From the NCBI GenBank assembly GCA_947471745.1, contig CANJKZ010000011.1, positions 1 to 64,000 on the forward strand: DNA of 64,000 nucleotides, given 5' to 3'. The translations under genes and the position numbers were made by a program. Positions 38,968-49,891 of this stretch are shown here, one piece after another; the stretch's first letter is position 1, and every line of letters starts with the position of its first letter. A model generated the notes under the pieces. That model was given only the letters and a program-made list of their open reading frames with translations, searched no databases and was not told where the DNA came from. Source of the DNA: Closterium sp. Naga37s-1. Lineage: Eukaryota; Streptophyta; Zygnematophyceae; Desmidiales; Closteriaceae.

Positions 38968-40529
38968 AAATGTATGATAACTTGCACCCAATTGGGGCCT
39001 AAACAAGTTTTGTAATAAACATATTGCATACAGGGTTCGCGATTGACAGTTACGAGTTTGTGTAGGCTACCTATAGCCCCAAAAAAACCTCTTGCTCTAA
39101 TGAGTCAGCTCTTCCCTCTCGACACCCCACACGGACAAATCTTTCCGAAATGTCCCGCGCCTTATTTCGTGCACTATTAGATGTAGACTAGTTAGGTTCA
39201 GAGGAGATTACGGGCGGATACTTCGATCTACGAGTAGGGCTAACACCCCCGCAGCATGAAGCACCTTAGCGAGGAGAAACAGAAGCGCATCATGCAGCGA
39301 ATTGCGGAGGGGCGTAGTTACCGCCAAATTGCGCAGGAGTTGGGAGTTTCAAAGTCTGCCATCCATGACGAGCTCCTCCGCCACCTCGGTCCGAAAACGT
39401 TCGACGAGCTAGTGCCGTCCCCGACGAAACCTGGTCGGCCGCGCAAGTTACCAGAGCAAATCGCGAGGATAGTTATAAGGTCGATAGTGTCTGGTGAATC
39501 GAAATCCGCCGAGGACGCAGCGGGAATGATATCCTCTACGCACTGCATCAGTGTCACGGGCGCCACCGTGCGAAACACTCTCAAGCGGCACAGAGTTAGG
39601 GCGATAGAAAAGCCGTCAAAGCCTAGATTATCCGCGAAAAATGTCAAGGACCGCAGGCAGTGGGCCAAGGACCATCAGCACTGGACGATCAACGACTGGA
39701 AACGCGTGGTGTGGAGCGACGAAACGAAGATCTGCCGGTTTAGTAGCGACGGCCGTAGTTGGGCCTGGATTAGGGAGGACTGTCACATGGAGCCGCACCA
39801 TGTGAAACAGACCGTCATACATGGCGGCGGCTCCATCATGATTTGGGGGTGCATGACATACAACGGCGGGGGTTTCATGTGCAAGATAGAGGGAAGAATG
39901 AACGGCGAGTTGTACCGTTCAATCCTGCAAGACGAGCTGCAGCAGACTATTGAGCATTACGAGTTGGATCCCGAGACCGTTGTGTTCCAGCATGACAATG
40001 ACCCGAAGCATACATGCAAGATGGTCAAAACATACCTTGCCGAGCAGCCGTACTCTGTGCTCCCATGGCCAGCATCTAGTCCGGACCTCAACCCCATAGA
40101 ACATCTGTGGGTTTACTTGAAGAAGCAGCTGCTTGCTTACCCCCGCCCCCCTGCAGGCATTCTCGAGCTCTGGGACAGAGTACAAGTGGAATGGGAGAAA
40201 ATCCCTGCGGCTTGGTGCAGTGAGCTGATCGACAGCATGCCTAGGCGTGTGCGGGCTGTGCTCAAGGCCAAGGGTCGCTGGACCAAGTACTAGATTCTGC
40301 TTGGTTTGCATGTGTGACTGTAATTGTAAAAAACTGTCCTTATGCTAGTATTTGCCTATTTCTATATTCGCTGATTGTTTAACCGAGTTTATGACCAACA
40401 TGCAGCGTGTTTAGATGTACAACCCTTCGGGCTTTAACCTCATGTGGTCCAGTTATTAAGGCTTAATCACCACGGCCACTAATGCCCGTTCATGTCTTGA
40501 AACATGAACATGTGGACAATTATTTCGTT
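38968..40529 (+). mobile_element. Tc1/mariner DNA transposon inserted in copia B RNase H
   Basis: Non-copia sequence lies between the two halves of the RNase H gene and carries one transposase gene with about 290 bp on the left and 235 bp on the right. I could not identify terminal inverted repeats or a clean TA duplication by eye. A short hairpin (TTCATGTCTTGAAACATGAA) lies at about 40489-40508. The ends given are where copia homology stops and resumes. Confidence 0.6.
39256..40293 (+). CDS. Tc1/mariner-type DD34E transposase, intact 345-residue frame
   Basis: An N-terminal helix-turn-helix (residues about 5-42, GRSYRQIAQELGVSKSAIHD) and a GRPRK motif (60-64) precede a second DNA-binding helix region. 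The catalytic triad is D155 (WSDETKI), D247 (FQHDNDPKHT) and E282 (SPDLNPIEHLW), with 34 residues between the last two. That makes it DD34E as in Tc1. IWGCM (196-200) is also typical. Such enzymes cut and paste DNA at TA sites. The frame has no stop or shift, unlike every retroelement gene around it, which suggests a younger insertion. The start ATG at 39256 follows CCCCCGCAGC. Base composition is nearer 50% GC than the surrounding copia. Confidence 0.9.
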   Translation: MKHLSEEKQKRIMQRIAEGRSYRQIAQELGVSKSAIHDELLRHLGPKTFDELVPSPTKPGRPRKLPEQIARIVIRSIVSGESKSAEDAAGMISSTHCISVTGATVRNTLKRHRVRAIEKPSKPRLSAKNVKDRRQWAKDHQHWTINDWKRVVWSDETKICRFSSDGRSWAWIREDCHMEPHHVKQTVIHGGGSIMIWGCMTYNGGGFMCKIEGRMNGELYRSILQDELQQTIEHYELDPETVVFQHDNDPKHTCKMVKTYLAEQPYSVLPWPASSPDLNPIEHLWVYLKKQLLAYPRPPAGILELWDRVQVEWEKIPAAWCSELIDSMPRRVRAVLKAKGRWTKY

Positions 40530-40705
40530 CAGTGTACTTCCTTGCTCGAGAGTTGCAGCAGCGTGGCCAACTTTGTCTTGCGTACGTGGCCACTAGGGCC
40601 AACACTGCTAATATATTCACCAAGGCACTTCTGCCTGGTGATCATCAGCGCTTCTCTACTGTGTTAGGCCTTGTGCCAACTTTGCCTCACTTGCTCACTA
40701 CATGA
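40530..40705 (+). pseudogene. Copia B RNase H, C-terminal end
   Basis: YFLARELQQRGQLCLAYVAT and NIFTKALLPGDHQRF run to the stop TGA at 40703-40705. It is the continuation of the frame broken at 38967. Confidence 0.8.
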
Positions 40706-40932
40706 CTTTGCTTGTATCGTGATCTATATATATACCTGCATGCTTACACTTGCTAGGGTATGATCACTGTATTGTTTGTTCTCTTTTATATAACTCTGCA
40801 TGTGAACTGGCCTCGTTGCCCTTTGCTTGTGCTCGGACTGTGTGGTGACTTCGTGATCCACCCTGAGCTTGCTTTGCTTTTCTTGACTGGTTTTGTGACC
40901 AATTTTTCTCCCCCACTTTGCCTATGGGGGTG

Positions 40933-41013
40933 TGTCAAACTCATATCTAGCTTACATTGTGTAGGCTGTAGTGGGGTAGCCCATAAGGGGTACAACCCAA
41001 TTAGGGTTAGTTC
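40933..41013 (+). repeat. 3' LTR of copia B, left part
   Basis: TGTCAAACTCATATCTAGC... to TTAGGGTTAGTTC. The remainder (TTGTACCCAACTC...TTTGACA) is at 47247-47296, after element C and its AGTTC duplication. Confidence 0.9.
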
Positions 41014-41141
41014 TGTCAAACTTATATTCTATAGTCTGTTTAGGCTGTAGTGGGGTAGTTCTTACAGGGTACAACACTTTTAGGTTTCCCATATGTACCC
41101 ACCTGCTTTCTAGTTCAATCATTCCTCTCATTATTCTCACA
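41014..41141 (+). repeat. 5' LTR of copia C (128 bp)
   Basis: Starts TGTCAAACTTATATTC and ends ATTCTCACA. Identical by eye to 47114-47241. Confidence 0.95.
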
Positions 41142-42122
41142 TGGTATCAGAGCGGGTTCCCTAGTGGGACCGTTTTTTTTTTAAGGGCCCACCACTACAA
41201 TTTTTTTTTTCCTTACCTACCCGAAGCGCGCTCTGCCTTTAGCGGCCCGCCCTTAGAGCCCTCCTCATCGCGCCCCTCACGGCCCCCCTTTGCGGCCCTT
41301 CGCGGCCCGTCGAGGCCCTTCACGGCCCCCTCTTTGTGGCACTTCGCGGCCCGTCGAGGCCCTTCGCGGCCCCCCTTTGCGGCCCTTCGCGGCCCTTCGC
41401 GCCCCCCCTTCGCGGCCCGTCGCAGCCCTTCGCGGCCCCTTCGCGGTCCTTTGCGGCCCTTCGCGGCCCTTCGCGACCCCTTGCGGCCCCTTCGCGGCCC
41501 TTCGCGGCCCCCCTTCGCGGCCCTTCGCGGCCCCTCTTGCGGCCCTTCGCGGCCCCTTTGCGGCCATTCGCGGCCCCTCCAGCAGCTGCCGTAGCCCCTG
41601 CCGGCCCCTACTGGCGCGCCCCTTCCGTGCCCCTGCTGACGCGCCCCTACTGGCGCACCCCTACCGGCCCCTGCTGGCGAGCCCCTGCCGGCCCCTACTG
41701 GCGCGCCCCTACCGGCCCCTGCTGGCGAGCCCCTGCCGGCCCCTGCTGGTGCGCCCCTGCCGGCCCCAGCTGACGCGCCTCTGCCGACCTCTGCTGACGC
41801 GCCCCTGCCGGCCCCTGCTGACGTGGCCCCTTCTGGTGCGCCCCCCCTACTGGTGCGGCCCCTGCATTCACGGCCCGCCCCTGCACCCGTCTCTGGTAAG
41901 CCGAGCCGCGCCGCCCAACCGAGCCGCGCCGCCCAGCCGAGCTGCGCCGCCCGACCGAGCCGCGCCGCCCAGCCGAGCCGCGCCGCTCAGCCGAGCCGCG
42001 CCGCCCCACTGAGCCGCACTGCCCTACTGAGCCGCACTACCCTACCGAGCCGCACTGCCTTGCATTGCCTTACTGCCTCTGCTTCTACTGCTGCTACTCT
42101 TCCTACTGCTCCTACTGCTGCT
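41142..42122 (+). repeat. Primer site and minisatellite leader of copia C
   Basis: TGGTATCAGAGCGGGTTCC at 41142. From 41230 to 41590 CGGCCCTTCGCGGCCC-type repeats, then CCCTGCTGGCGCGCCCCTAC-type repeats to 41870, then CCGAGCCGCGCCGCCCA repeats to 42060. Non-coding; the open frame running through it is incidental. Confidence 0.85.
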
Positions 42123-45100
42123 ATGGCTAGTCCTACCGTTCTCACCTTTGACACTGAGGGACGTGCAGTTGACTTTGACGTGTGGGTTGACGACCTCCAG
42201 CTCTTTCTTCAGTGTGATTCTAGGGATGGGGTATCCCTTTTCGATCACACGTGCGGTGTTTCCACTGCTCCTGCTGCCACTGCTAACAGTACGGTTCGCT
42301 CGCAGTGGACCACTCGTGACGCTGTTGCTCATCTTGCTGTTCGTAGTCACCTGCCGCCTGCTGAGCGCGCACATTTTGGCCAGTACAAGACTGCTCAGTC
42401 TTTGTACGACGCTGTAGTTGCACGCTACTCCTCCCCTGCCACTGCTGCCCTCAGCCGCCTCATGCTGCTGTACCTTTTCCCTGACCTTGCCGCCTTTACC
42501 ACAGTTGCTGACCTAGTTGCTCACCTTCGCACTAGTGACGCCCGCTACCGCGCTGCCCTTCCCACTGAGTTCTGTGCCAAGAACCCCCCCCCCATGTACA
42601 TCACCCTTTACTACCTAGTCACCCGCCTCCCTGACTCCCTTTCTTCAGTCAGGGACCACTTTCTCTCCCTTTGCCCCACCGAGCTGACTGTCGACCTGTT
42701 AGAGGAGCGCCTTGCTGCAGCTGAGAAGATTATCTTAGCTGTAGGTGCTTCTCGCGGCGACCGTCGCACCCCCTTCTTTGAGGGGTGTTCCCATGTTCCC
42801 CTTCTCCCCTCTGTGGCTTCTGCTGCTGCTGTCGACCTCGTTGGCACTGAGGAGGTCGGAGCTGCGTCTGCCCCTAGTGGGAGACGCCGCAACAGCAGGG
42901 GCAAGGGGAGCAAGGGTGGTGGAGGGGGCGGCGGGGGAAGCAGTGGCGGAGGTGGAGGAGGCGGAGGAGGTGGCGGTGGAGGTGGTAATGGGAGTGGGGG
43001 CTTCAGTTGCAGCGGTGTAGGTAGTGGCGGCGGTGGCGGAGGTGGTGGTGGCAGCGGCAGCGGTGGTGGAGGTGGCGGTGGCGGTGGCGGTGGTACTGGT
43101 CGAGGTGCAGCCGCGCAGCGTGGAGGCTTTGGTGGCAGCCAGCGCCAGCAGCAGCTGCGCTCCCGTGAGACCCCATCAGTCCAGCAGCTTCGTGAGTGGT
43201 ACGCTGGGCGTGGGAGGTCTGGGGGTGAAGTTCCCTGCACTTACATTCTTCGCACCGGCACTCGTAGTGGGGAGGTGTGTGGGCTCCCACACACTACGCA
43301 GCGCTGCTTCGGTCGCTTGGCTGACGCTTGGCGTGCCCAGTTTCCAGACGCCGTTGAGCTCCCTCGCTGGCATGATCTGCTTCTGCAGAATGTGCCTATC
43401 TTTGATCTTGATTTTGATGCTATCCTTGCTGCCATGTATGCTATTGCTGATAGTGCTGAGGGTGACTGTTACCTGAGTGTCCCGCCCGACCCGGGCATTG
43501 CGGCTGCTGCTCTAGGTGCTAGTGCGTCTGCTGCTCCAGGTACTGGTGCGTCTGCTGCTCCAGGTGCTGGTGCGTCTGCTCTCTCTGGTACTGCACCTAC
43601 TGAGTCCTTGCACACTTTCACACTTGAATCTGGTGCTTCGCGCTCTTTCTTTAGAGACAGCACCACGCTCACGCCGCTCAGTCGGCCTGTTGCAGTCTCC
43701 CTTGCTGACCCCTCAGGGGGCCTAGTCCTTGCACACTCCTCCACGGTTCTACCGTGTCCTGTGGCGCCGTCGGGCTTGCTGTCGGGACTCCACCTCCCCT
43801 CGTTCTCTACGAACTTGGTGAGTGGAGCTGAGCTCCAGGACGCGTGGGTTGACCAGTTCACCCCTGGAGGTCAGCGTGTGACCCACTGCACTTGCTCTCG
43901 GACGGGCCGCCACCTGGCCACGTTCACCCGTCGGCCAGGGTCGAGTCTGTACACACTGACTACTGCGCCTCCTCCGGTCTCTGCGTCTGGTCAGGTAGCT
44001 GCGTCTAGTCAGGTGTTTGCTGCCGCGTCCAGGTCTAGTCCTGCGTCTGCCCCCTGCTCGTGTCGTCCTCTGTCGCACGAGACTCTCCTTTGGCACCACC
44101 GCCTTGGTCACCCCTCCCTGCCTCGTCTTCGAGGTATGGCCTCTTGTGCCCTTGTCGCAGGTCTACCCCGGTCCCTCCCTCCCCTTCCTCCGGGGCCTGC
44201 CCCCTCCTGTGTTCCTTGTGTCGAGGGCAGGCAGCGCGCCGCTCCTCACTCCTCCTCGTTCCCTCCGACTGAGGCTCCTCTGCAGACTCTTCACATGGAC
44301 GTGTGGGGCCCAGCCCGCGTCCGTGGACAGGGTCACGAGCGTTACTTCCTGCTGGTCGTTGACGACTACTCGCGTTACACCACAGTCTTCCCCTTGCGCA
44401 GCAAGGGTGAGGTCCCTGAGGTGTTGATCGACTAGATCCGCGGTGCTCGTCGCCAGCTCAGTGAGATTTTCGGTTCAGACCTTCCTCTTCTGCGTCTGCA
44501 CTCGGACAGAGGTGGGGAGTTTTCCTCCGACCTCCTGATGGCCTTCTAACGTTCGGAGGGCATCCGCCAGACGTTCACGCTTCCGGCCTCCCCGCAGCAA
44601 AATGGGATTGCTGAGCGCCGCATTGGCATGGTCATGGACGTCGCTCGTACGTCCATGATCCATGCGGCTGCTCCCCATTTTCTGTGGCCGTTCGCGGTTC
44701 AGTGCGCTGCGCATCAGATCAACCTTCAGCCTCGTGTCTCCTTGCCGGAGACCACACCTACTCTGCGGTGGACGGGGAAGGTTGGCGATGCGTCCGCGTT
44801 CCGTGTCTGGGGATCTCGAGCTTTTGTCCGCGATACTACAGCGGACAAGCTGTCCTCCCGTGCCGTTCCCTGTGTCTTCCTTGGCTTCCCTCCTGACGCA
44901 CCCGGGTGGCAGTTCTACCACCCCACCTCGCGTCGTGTTCTGTCCTCTCAGGACGTCACGTTTGACGAGTCGGTGTCATGCTACCGTCTCTTTCCCTACC
45001 GCACTGCCTCTCCCCCCCCCTCGTTGCTCTTCCTGGCACCAGGTACTCCCCCGGTAGACCCCCTCCCCCCCCAGGGTCCTGCCCCCTCAGGTGTGTCCCA

Positions 45101-45724
45101 GGTAGACCCTGCCGAGCCGGTCGAGGTAGCTGTCGACTCAGGTGCTGAGTCTGGGGGTGCTGAGCCTGCGGGTGCGGGGACTGGGGGTGCTGAGTCTGGG
45201 GGTGCTGAGTCTGGGCATGCTGAGCCAGGGGGTGCTGAGCCTGGGCGTGTGGAGCCTGAGGGTACTGTGTCTGGAGGTGCTGAGCCTGCGCGTGTTGCGT
45301 CTGGAGGTGCTCTAGGTGTCCTGCCACGGCGGGAGCCTCTCTCTCCACAGCAGCTTCGTGAGTGGTACTCTCGGCGCTGTCGGGGTGCTGCTGGAGCTAC
45401 TGGAGGTACTGCTGGGGCTTCTGGAGGTGCTGCTGGTGCTGGTGCTGCTGGAGGTGCTGCTGGTGCTGGAGGTGCTGCTGGAGCTTCTGGAGGTGCTGCT
45501 GGTGCTGGTGCTGCTGGAGGTGCTGCTGGTGCTGGAGGTGCTGCTGGAGCTTCTGGAGGTGCTGCTGGTGCTGGAGCTGCTGGAGGTGGTGCTGGTGCTG
45601 GAGCTGCTGGAGGTGGTGCTGGTGCTGGAGCTGCTGGAGGTGCTGCTGGTGCTGGAGCTGCTGGAGGTGCTGCTGGGACTGGAGACCCTGGGGCTGAGGG
45701 TACCGGTTCTGTCTCTGCTGTTTC
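42123..45724 (+). pseudogene. Copia C gag-protease-integrase-linker, one frame with two stops
   Basis: The ATG at 42123 opens gag (MASPTVLTFDTEGRAVDFD, YITLYYLVTRLPDSLSSVRD), a Gly/Ser-rich basic region, a zinc-type motif (CTYILRTGTRSGEVCGLPH), the protease LESGASRSFFRDSTTL (Asp of D-S-G replaced by Glu), the zinc finger HHRLGHPS...CVPCVEG, and integrase LHMDVWGPARV. A TAG at 44433 and a TAA at 44547 interrupt the same frame, which then continues with HSDRGGEF before the second stop and QQNGIAERRIG after it. The Gly-Ala linker follows to about 45720. The catalytic triad of the integrase is present but not translatable in one piece. Confidence 0.85.
45395..45690 (+). repeat. GCTGCTGGAGGTGCTGCTGG minisatellite in copia C linker
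   Basis: 15/33-bp units encode GAAGAGAAGG repeats between integrase and RT, ending at the deletion joint near 45725. Confidence 0.9.
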
Positions 45725-46883
45725 CGGCTGGTACCCAGTGGAGCCTCCGGCGGCCAGTCTACGGTCTCCACCAGGCACCTCGTGAGTGGCACGACACACT
45801 CAGGACGACTCTTGCTGTTCTTGGTTTTGTTCCTTCCACTTCTGACCCTTCTCCGTTCTTACGCACTGACACTACTCTGCCGCCGTTCTACGTTCTCGTG
45901 TACGTAGACGACCTTGTCTTTGCTACTGCTGACACTGAGGCACTCGCCCACGTAAAGTCCGAGCTGCAGAAGAGACACACGTGCACAGACCTGGGTGAGC
46001 TGACAAGCTATCTTGGCTTGCGGATCACCCGGGACAGAGCACAGCGCACCATTACCTTGACTCAGTCACACATGGTGCAGCAGGTCCTTCAGCGCTTCGG
46101 CTTCACGTACTCCTCGCCACAGTCCACTCCTCTGCCTACCGGTCACTCGCTCTCAGCTCCACCTTCGGACGAGTCCGTAGAGCCGAGTGGCCCGTATTCA
46201 GAGCTTGTGGGCTGCCTTATGTACCTGATGACTTGCACACGACCTGACCTTGCATACCCTCTCAGCCTTCTGGCTCGCTACGTGGCTCCCGGCAGGCACC
46301 GAAAGGTGCACTCGGATGCTGCGAAGAGGGTGTTGCGCTACTTGTGCAGTACATCGGGCATGGGGCTCATGCTTGGAGGACGGGCTCGAGTTGTCCTCAC
46401 TGGTCACGCTGACGCCTCCTGGGTTGACGACTTGGCTACGCAGCGGTCGTCACAGGGTTACACCTTCAGTCTTGGCTCCGGTTCTGTCTCTTGGCGGTCT
46501 ACCCGTTCTTCTTCTGTTCTCAGCTCCAGTTGTGAGGCTGAGATCTACGCTGGGGCCATGGCTGCACAGGAGCTACGCTGGCTCACCTACCTGCTGACCG
46601 ACTTGGGAGAGGCGCCTCGTTCTCCTCCAGTTCTGTACGTCGACAACAAGGCCATGCTGGCCTTGTGTCAGGAGCACAGACTGGAGCACAGAACGAAGCA
46701 CATTGCTCTGTGCTACTTCCTTGCTCGAGAGTTGCAGCAGCGTGGCCAGCTTCGTCTTGCGTACGTGGCCTCATAGGCCAACACTGCTGATGTTTTCACC
46801 AAAGCATTTCAGCCTTGTGATCATCAGCGTTTCTGTACTGTGTTAGGCCTTGTACCTACTGTGCCTCACTTGCTTTCTTCTTG
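45725..46883 (+). pseudogene. Copia C RT-RNase H lacking the RT N-terminal half
   Basis: The linker sequence VSAVSG joins directly to GTQWSLRRPVYGL in a different frame, deleting the RT start including the LDFSTAFLQG block. The remaining part keeps VLVYVDDLVFATAD, YLGLRITRDRAQRTIT and RNase H (GHADASWVDDLATQRSSQGY, LYVDNKAMLALCQEHR). A TAG at 46774 precedes NTADVFTKAFQPCDHQRF and the final stop near 46881. An RT without its N-terminal palm and fingers is not expected to work. Confidence 0.85.
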
Positions 46884-47113
46884 ACTCTGCCTGTACTGTA
46901 CTCTATATACATATACCTGCATGCTTACACTTGCTAGGTTGTGTTTACTGTATTGTTTGTTCTCCTTTATATAACTCTGCATGTGAACTGGCCTTGTGGC
47001 CATTTGCTTGTGCTCAGACTGCGTGGTGACTTTGTGATCCACCCTGAGCTTGCTTTGCCTTTCTTGACTGGTCTTGTGACCTCTTGTTCTCCCCCACTTT
47101 GCCTATGGGGGTG

Positions 47114-47241
47114 TGTCAAACTTATATTCTATAGTCTGTTTAGGCTGTAGTGGGGTAGTTCTTACAGGGTACAACACTTTTAGGTTTCCCATATGTACCC
47201 ACCTGCTTTCTAGTTCAATCATTCCTCTCATTATTCTCACA
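47114..47241 (+). repeat. 3' LTR of copia C (128 bp)
   Basis: Same sequence as 41014-41141, preceded by the tract GCCTATGGGGGTG and followed by AGTTC. Confidence 0.95.
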
Positions 47242-47301
47242 AGTTCTTGTACCCAACTCTTTCATAGTTCATTCATTCTCGTTAGTTAGTTTGACAGTAG
47301 A

Positions 47302-48740
47302 GTCCTTCGCAAACTGCTGCACTTGCTGCGATGAATTCTGCTTCTGCTGACGAAAGAGCGATGAGTTCCTACTTCTGTGAGTTCCTGGAGATGGTTCCTG
47401 CCGGCTCAAGTTTGAAAATGAAGCCTGTGCGGGACCTTCTGTTATCTGCGTCCCTGGCATGATCAGCATCAACGTAGCCGGTGAGCTGTAGATTAGCCGT
47501 TAAGTTCTCTTGGTAGATGAGGCTGACGTCAAGCGTAGAGATGAAGTACCATAAGGCGCGTCATAGGTCTGCCATATTCTCCCCTTCAGGTCAGCGCAGG
47601 TACTGGGCGAGCTGGCTGGCTATGTAGGAGAGGTCCGGGCGGCATGTGACGGCGGCAAAGAGTAGACACCCAAGCTGCCAATGATAGAGGTGATGGTCGG
47701 CAGCGGAGAGGGGGATGGTGTCGGGCTCGAGGTTAGGAGGAGGAGTGCGGAACGGGGTAGTGATGCCGACGGGTGCGATGCCGAATTTCTTGGTGAGAGT
47801 CTCTGTGTATTTCGCGGCGGAGAGGTGAATCATGTCGGCCGTCTGAGTGACGTTGAGGCCGACGAATTGATTGACATCGTGGTCGATAGTCACCTCAAGC
47901 TTTTCCTTGATGTCACGTTCGAAGCGATCGAGTAGTTCCGCATTGTCTCCGGTGTAGAGAAGGTCGTCCACATAGGCGACGAGAAGGATGAAACTACCGC
48001 GGGATTCGAGGCGGTACATCCCCTGATCGTGGGCAAGTTGCTGGAAGCCAAGCTCGATTAGCATGGTGTGTAGGTACTGCTGCCACAGGCGTGGTGCTTG
48101 CTTAACCCCGTAGAGTGATTTATGGAGAAGGCAGATGGCGTTGCCGTCTTCTTCGAAGGCGTGCGGCTGCTCGACGTAGATAATCGCGTCGACGGTCGCG
48201 TAGAGGAATGCATTTGACACGTTGATCTTGCGGAGAGGGCGCTGCTTCACGGCTGCGACGCAGAGGAGGATGTGCACGTCGTTCGACAGGGGCAAATGTC
48301 TTGTCGTAGTCCACGTACTGAGTTTGCTCGAAACCCCAAACGACCCACCGCGCTTTGTATTTGTCGATTGTCCCATACGCCAGTGTTTTAATTCTGAAAA
48401 CCCACTTCCCTGTGAGAATCTTTCTCCCCTTTGCGTGTCATCGTGGTACCAACTTCCAGGTGCCACGCTGTTGGAGTGCAGCGACTTCTGCGGCCATGGC
48501 TGCTCTCCACTTCTCAGCATCTGGTCCGCTGAGAGCCTAACGAATGGTGGTGGGCTCAATCAGCTGCTGGTTGCCTCGTACTGCGACGGCGAGGCCGAAG
48601 ATGCGAAGTCCTGTGAGGTTGAATTCGGCTGCATTTGTAACTTCGACCACGTCGTAGTCGTCGCCAGGGATGTCGCGAACGGTTTCGCGAGAGGAATCGC
48701 GAGCGGGATCTTCCTCCATGGGTGAGTGCATTTCTGCACT
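47302..48740 (-). pseudogene. Copia A reverse transcriptase (broken)
   Basis: The minus frame 48559-47591 carries RT motifs of a lineage unlike B-D: KINVSNAFLYATVDAIIYVEQ, HKSLYGVKQAPRLWQQYLH, LLVAYVDDLLYTGDNAEL with intact YVDD, DVNQFVGLNVTQTADMIHLS, AAVTCRPDLSYIASQLAQYL. Upstream (48560-48740) the frame shifts. Downstream 47302-47590 is a decayed RT-RNase H connection that meets copia B's target duplication. Confidence 0.8.
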
Positions 48741-48904
48741 TGCGTAGTCATGTTGTGCCTATACTGCTTCGCGTGGATCAGTTTCCGTTGGAAAAAATGT
48801 TGTTGTGCCGAACTCCTCCGTAACGGGTACGAAGGGTACCTCGCCCCCAGTTGCCTCGGCTGGCTGTTCTCCTGCCACGTCGACATCATCCTCGTCACTG
48901 GCAT

Positions 48905-49891
48905 AGCTGTGCTGTCCCTAAAAGATGTTGTCCGGTGCGTTTTGTGCTATGTGGTGCTGTCGGTACAGTGGCAGAGTCAGTCTTTCGTAGAATATGCAGT
49001 CACGTGAACGCGTGAGTTGGTGGGTGGCGAAGTTCAGAATTGTCCAGGCGTGGTATTCGGATTCGATTCTGAAGTGAATGCCCCAACGAGCGCGGTCTTC
49101 AAATTTTCTGGTCTGTGCAGTGTGGGGGCGGTACTGTACCATGCACCCGAAGACCCGCAGCATGCGTGTGTCGGGGTTTTTGCCGATCCATTCCTTGAAA
49201 GGTGAGGTGTTGTGGGGCAGCGCTTTCGAAGAAAGCATGTTGTGCAGGTGAACTGCATGTGCCATCGCAGAGGGGCAATAATCGGTTGGCACAGCTGACT
49301 GCTTCATGAGGGCTCGCATTTTTGTCGCGAGGCTCCTGTTGGCTCGCTCCGCCAGTCCCTGTTGCTCATGAGCGTAGGGGAGGGAGATCATCCTTTGGAT
49401 TCCCCTTTCTCCATAGAGGGTTTTGAACTCCTCTGTCTAGTACTCCAGTGCTCCGTCAGTCTGGAAGGCTTTCAGCTTCCTCCCCTCGCTCTGAGTTTCC
49501 GCCATATTAAGCCATAGATAGAAGCAATGATAGGCGAGGTAGCGATTGTTGACGTTCACGGCCCAGACGAAGCGCGTCCCAGAGTCAATGAAGGTAAGCG
49601 TGTACTATTCTGCTCCAACTCCTTTTGTCGTGAGGACCAGGAAGTCGCTGTAAACCTTTCGAGCGGTTTGTAACGCTCGGCTCTAGGGATCTTCTCGGCG
49701 AAAGGTTTGTGACGCAGCGCGGCTGTCGGGCAGATGGTGCAGTTGGGTAAATCGGTCCTTGGTTTCAGCAGCTTTCCATCTGGTAGCAACAGTGCGTCTG
49801 CCGCAAAAACATTTGCGTTGATGTAGTTGTTGAGCACTTCAATCGATAGGTGCCTGAATCGTTGATGCCACATGGAGATAGTCCCTTCCAT
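48905..49891 (-). pseudogene. Copia A integrase (broken)
   Basis: 49891-49556 carries the pre-integrase zinc finger (MWHQRFRHLS ... NCTICPT). 49391-48918 carries the C-terminal catalytic half (HEQQGLAERANRSLATKMRA with the Glu, LRVFGCMVQYRPHTAQTRKF). The part between, with the two Asp residues, is present in shifted frames with stops. Confidence 0.75.

Larger units (their letters stand above)
41014..47241 (+). mobile_element. Copia element C with identical LTRs, inserted in the 3' LTR of B
   Basis: LTRs 41014-41141 and 47114-47241 (128 bp each) show no difference by eye. They are flanked by AGTTC (41009-41013 and 47242-47246). The primer site TGGTATCAGAGC at 41142 is a perfect copia type. 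The internal region has a minisatellite leader, gag-protease-integrase with two stops, a deletion between linker and RT, and RNase H with one stop. It is therefore a very recent insertion that nevertheless cannot make its own enzymes, presumably mobilised in trans. Confidence 0.9.
27695..47296 (+). mobile_element. Copia element B (plus strand), inserted in A, hosting B2, a Tc1/mariner and C
   Basis: 5' LTR 27695-27826 and 3' LTR 40933-41013 + 47247-47296 (split by C) are nearly the same sequence. GTAGA at 27690-27694 and 47297-47301 is the target duplication. Inside are leader, gag, protease, integrase, a linker, then B2 (from about 32836 to 37732), the rest of RT-RNase H, a Tc1/mariner insertion and the RNase H end. 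Every gene carries stops or frameshifts. Confidence 0.85.

Noticed and set aside
38968-40529. Terminal inverted repeats for the Tc1/mariner element
   Set aside because: No convincing pair of matching ends was found by eye; the weak CGAAAT similarity near both ends is too short.
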